Positions 62,331-64,000 of a DNA stretch of 64,000 bases are shown piece by piece (the stretch's first letter is position 1; the number at the start of each line of letters is the position of its first letter). The notes beneath the pieces are model-generated. The model was not told the DNA's origin. It saw nothing but the letters and a program-made list of their open reading frames with translations, and ran no database searches. Position numbers and translations under genes: made by a program. The DNA lies in NCBI RefSeq assembly GCF_021728295.1, contig NZ_JAKJXE010000004.1:1-64000 (forward strand). The letters run 5' to 3'. The DNA comes from Pseudomonas petrae (GTDB lineage Bacteria; Pseudomonadota; Gammaproteobacteria; Pseudomonadales; Pseudomonadaceae).

Positions 62331-63968
62331 ATGAATTCGATGGTCAAACCGGTCACGTCTACTCGTCTGGTGATGGTGTTTTCCCTGTGCCTGGTGCTGT
62401 TTTACAACCTGACGACCTGGCGCGCGCTGGTTGACCTGGCGCAGTTGCAAGGCGTCAAAGCCATCGCGTTCTATGTTTCGTTTGCCTTCTTGCTATGGGC
62501 CGCGATCACCCTGCTGCTCACGCCCTTTTCCTTCCGCCCGACGCTGAAACCGGTGCTCAGCCTGGTCGCACTCTGCTCGGCCGCCGCCGCGTATTTCATG
62601 AACACCTACGGCATCAGCATCGACACGACGATGATGCAGAACGTGCTCGAGACCAACCCCGGCGAGGCCAAGGCCCTATTGAGCGGCACGCTGTTTCTCT
62701 ACCTGGGCCTGCTGGGCGTACTGCCAATCGCGCTGATCTGGCGGCTGCCGGTGACCTATCGCCGCGTGCTCCCCGGGCTGGTCAACAAAGTGCTGGTGTG
62801 CGTCGGCTGTCTGCTGGTAGTCGCCGCTGCGGTCGGGCCCTTCTACTCGACATACGCGCCGATCTTTCGCGATGAAGACAAGCTCACCCACTTCATCAAC
62901 CCGACCAACTACCTCTACGCCGTCGGCAAACTGACCAAGCAGACCGTCGCCATCAAGGAGACGCTGAAAATCCAGACCGTCGGTGCCGACGCCGCGCTCA
63001 GCCCGCAAGCGCAACAGCGGCCGAAAAAGAGCCTGATGATCTTCGTCGTCGGTGAAACGGCCCGGGCCGACCACTTCTCGCTCAACGGTTACGGGCGGGA
63101 AACCAATCCGGAGCTGAAGCAGCAGGACATTCTCAACTTCACCCACGTGGCATCGTGCGGCACTTCCACCGCGGTCTCGGTGCCGTGCATGTTTTCGAAG
63201 TTTCCACGCAGCGATTACAGCGACAAGAAGGGCAAGACCTACGAGGGGCTGCTGGACATGCTCCAGCGCGCCGGGCTGAAGGTGGTGTGGCTGGACAACA
63301 ACAGCGATTGCAAGGGCACCTGCCTGCGCGTACCCCACAGTGATATCCCGAAAAACCAGCCGAGCCCGTTCTGCGATGGCCAGAATTGCCTCGACGAATC
63401 GCTGCTGGTGGGCTTGCAGGACTACATCGATTCGCTACAGGACAACGCCATCATCGTCCTCCATTCCGACGGCAGCCACGGCCCGGAATACTACGATCGC
63501 TACCCCAAGACCCTGGAGCGCTTCACGCCCGTCTGCCACACCAATCAGCTGGGCAGCTGCACAACCGACGAGCTGAAAAACGTCTACGACAACACCATTC
63601 TGTACACCGACCACTTCCTGTCGCAGACCATCGAGTTGCTCAAGCGCAATCAGGACAAGGTCGATGCCTCGATGATCTACGTCTCGGACCACGGCGAGTC
63701 CCTCGGCGAAAACGGCATCTACCTGCATGCCGCGCCTTACGCCATCGCGCCGGCGGCGCAGACCCACGTGCCGATGGTGATGTGGTTCGGCCACTCGACC
63801 CTGGAAGACGCCAGCGTTGATCGAAGCTGTCTGGCCGCCAAGCAAGACCAGCCGGACCTGAGCCATGACTACATGTTTCATTCGGTGCTAGGCTTGCTCG
63901 GCGTTACCAGCACGGAATACCAGCCGGCGCTGGACCTCTTTCACAGCTGCAAACGCAACAAGGGATGA
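62331..63968 (+). CDS. eptA: Lipid A phosphoethanolamine transferase (EptA family)
   Basis: A 545-residue inner-membrane enzyme: about five N-terminal helices (to residue about 165), then a periplasmic sulfatase-fold domain. Metal-binding and catalytic motifs: VVGETARADHFSLNGYG, the nucleophile Thr in CGTSTAVSVPC, and SDHGESLGENG. It adds phosphoethanolamine to lipid A and lowers the affinity for cationic peptides. Several cysteines of the family's disulfides are present. I start at ATG 62331 for the first helix; the frame is open to 62289. Confidence 0.92.
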   Translation: MNSMVKPVTSTRLVMVFSLCLVLFYNLTTWRALVDLAQLQGVKAIAFYVSFAFLLWAAITLLLTPFSFRPTLKPVLSLVALCSAAAAYFMNTYGISIDTTMMQNVLETNPGEAKALLSGTLFLYLGLLGVLPIALIWRLPVTYRRVLPGLVNKVLVCVGCLLVVAAAVGPFYSTYAPIFRDEDKLTHFINPTNYLYAVGKLTKQTVAIKETLKIQTVGADAALSPQAQQRPKKSLMIFVVGETARADHFSLNGYGRETNPELKQQDILNFTHVASCGTSTAVSVPCMFSKFPRSDYSDKKGKTYEGLLDMLQRAGLKVVWLDNNSDCKGTCLRVPHSDIPKNQPSPFCDGQNCLDESLLVGLQDYIDSLQDNAIIVLHSDGSHGPEYYDRYPKTLERFTPVCHTNQLGSCTTDELKNVYDNTILYTDHFLSQTIELLKRNQDKVDASMIYVSDHGESLGENGIYLHAAPYAIAPAAQTHVPMVMWFGHSTLEDASVDRSCLAAKQDQPDLSHDYMFHSVLGLLGVTSTEYQPALDLFHSCKRNKG

Positions 63969-63974
63969 GTTGAA

Positions 63975-64000
63975 ATGACCTGCCAGAACCCGGTGATACA
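63975..64000 (+). CDS. Start of a gene cut by the window edge
   Basis: ATG 63975 begins MTCQNPVI, 6 bases after the eptA stop, in the same direction; it may be the next gene of an eptA operon (a diacylglycerol kinase or two-component gene is often found there). Too short to identify. Confidence 0.25.

Overview
The window is about 62% GC, densely coded chromosomal DNA from a Pseudomonas. I infer a fluorescens/syringae-type lineage and cannot name the species. The evidence is gene content and order: sigX-oprF-cmpX-crfX-cmaX, then an RraA-like gene, an esterase, ppsA and ppsR; pabB-cysH-cysB with a universal stress protein and DAHP synthase; and oprI-L,D-transpeptidase-tesA-ybbAP-greB. All three blocks are in near-canonical Pseudomonas order. 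Three families of REP-type inverted repeats lie between genes. I see no rRNA, tRNA, IS element, prophage or CRISPR.

Layout. 1-3,700: nitrate uptake (nasA) and a PP2C-kinase fusion, behind a sigma54-type promoter and a leader with NasT/ANTAR-type hairpins that overlap a terminator. The reductase genes usually found downstream are absent. 3,700-9,500: envelope-stress cluster (OprF, SigX, CmpX, CrfX, CmaX), RraA-like protein and esterase. 9,600-13,000: PEP synthase and its regulatory kinase/phosphotransferase. 13,200-20,000: 2-methylcitrate (propionate) operon prpR-prpB-prpC-acnD-prpF with a palindromic operator. 20,200-23,300: three-gene retropepsin-like / transglutaminase-7TM / ATP-grasp ligase module of poorly known role. 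23,700-31,900: folate, sulfur and aromatic biosynthesis with housekeeping genes.

32,500-39,400: outer membrane lipoprotein OprI, L,D-transpeptidase, small redox proteins, TesA/YbbAP and GreB. 39,500-48,900: an accessory stretch with AraC- and LysR-type regulators, acetyltransferases, a PRISE-type reductase, an SDR-GH15-HVA1 operon, and two tandem REP arrays with periods of 137 and 113 bp. 48,900-52,750: pstSCAB without phoU, with a Pho box. 53,000-58,700: class A beta-lactamase, and a GST / PNPOx-ferredoxin reductase operon in which the large fusion gene carries an in-frame stop. 59,200-62,100: a diguanylate cyclase flanked by two paralogous periplasmic binding proteins, the best candidate for an uncharacterised sensory unit. 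62,300-64,000: a lipid A phosphoethanolamine transferase.

Start codons were moved inside longer open frames where a ribosome binding site, signal peptide or family length supported it; each case is stated. Family assignments come from recognising motifs and gene order by eye, without database searches.
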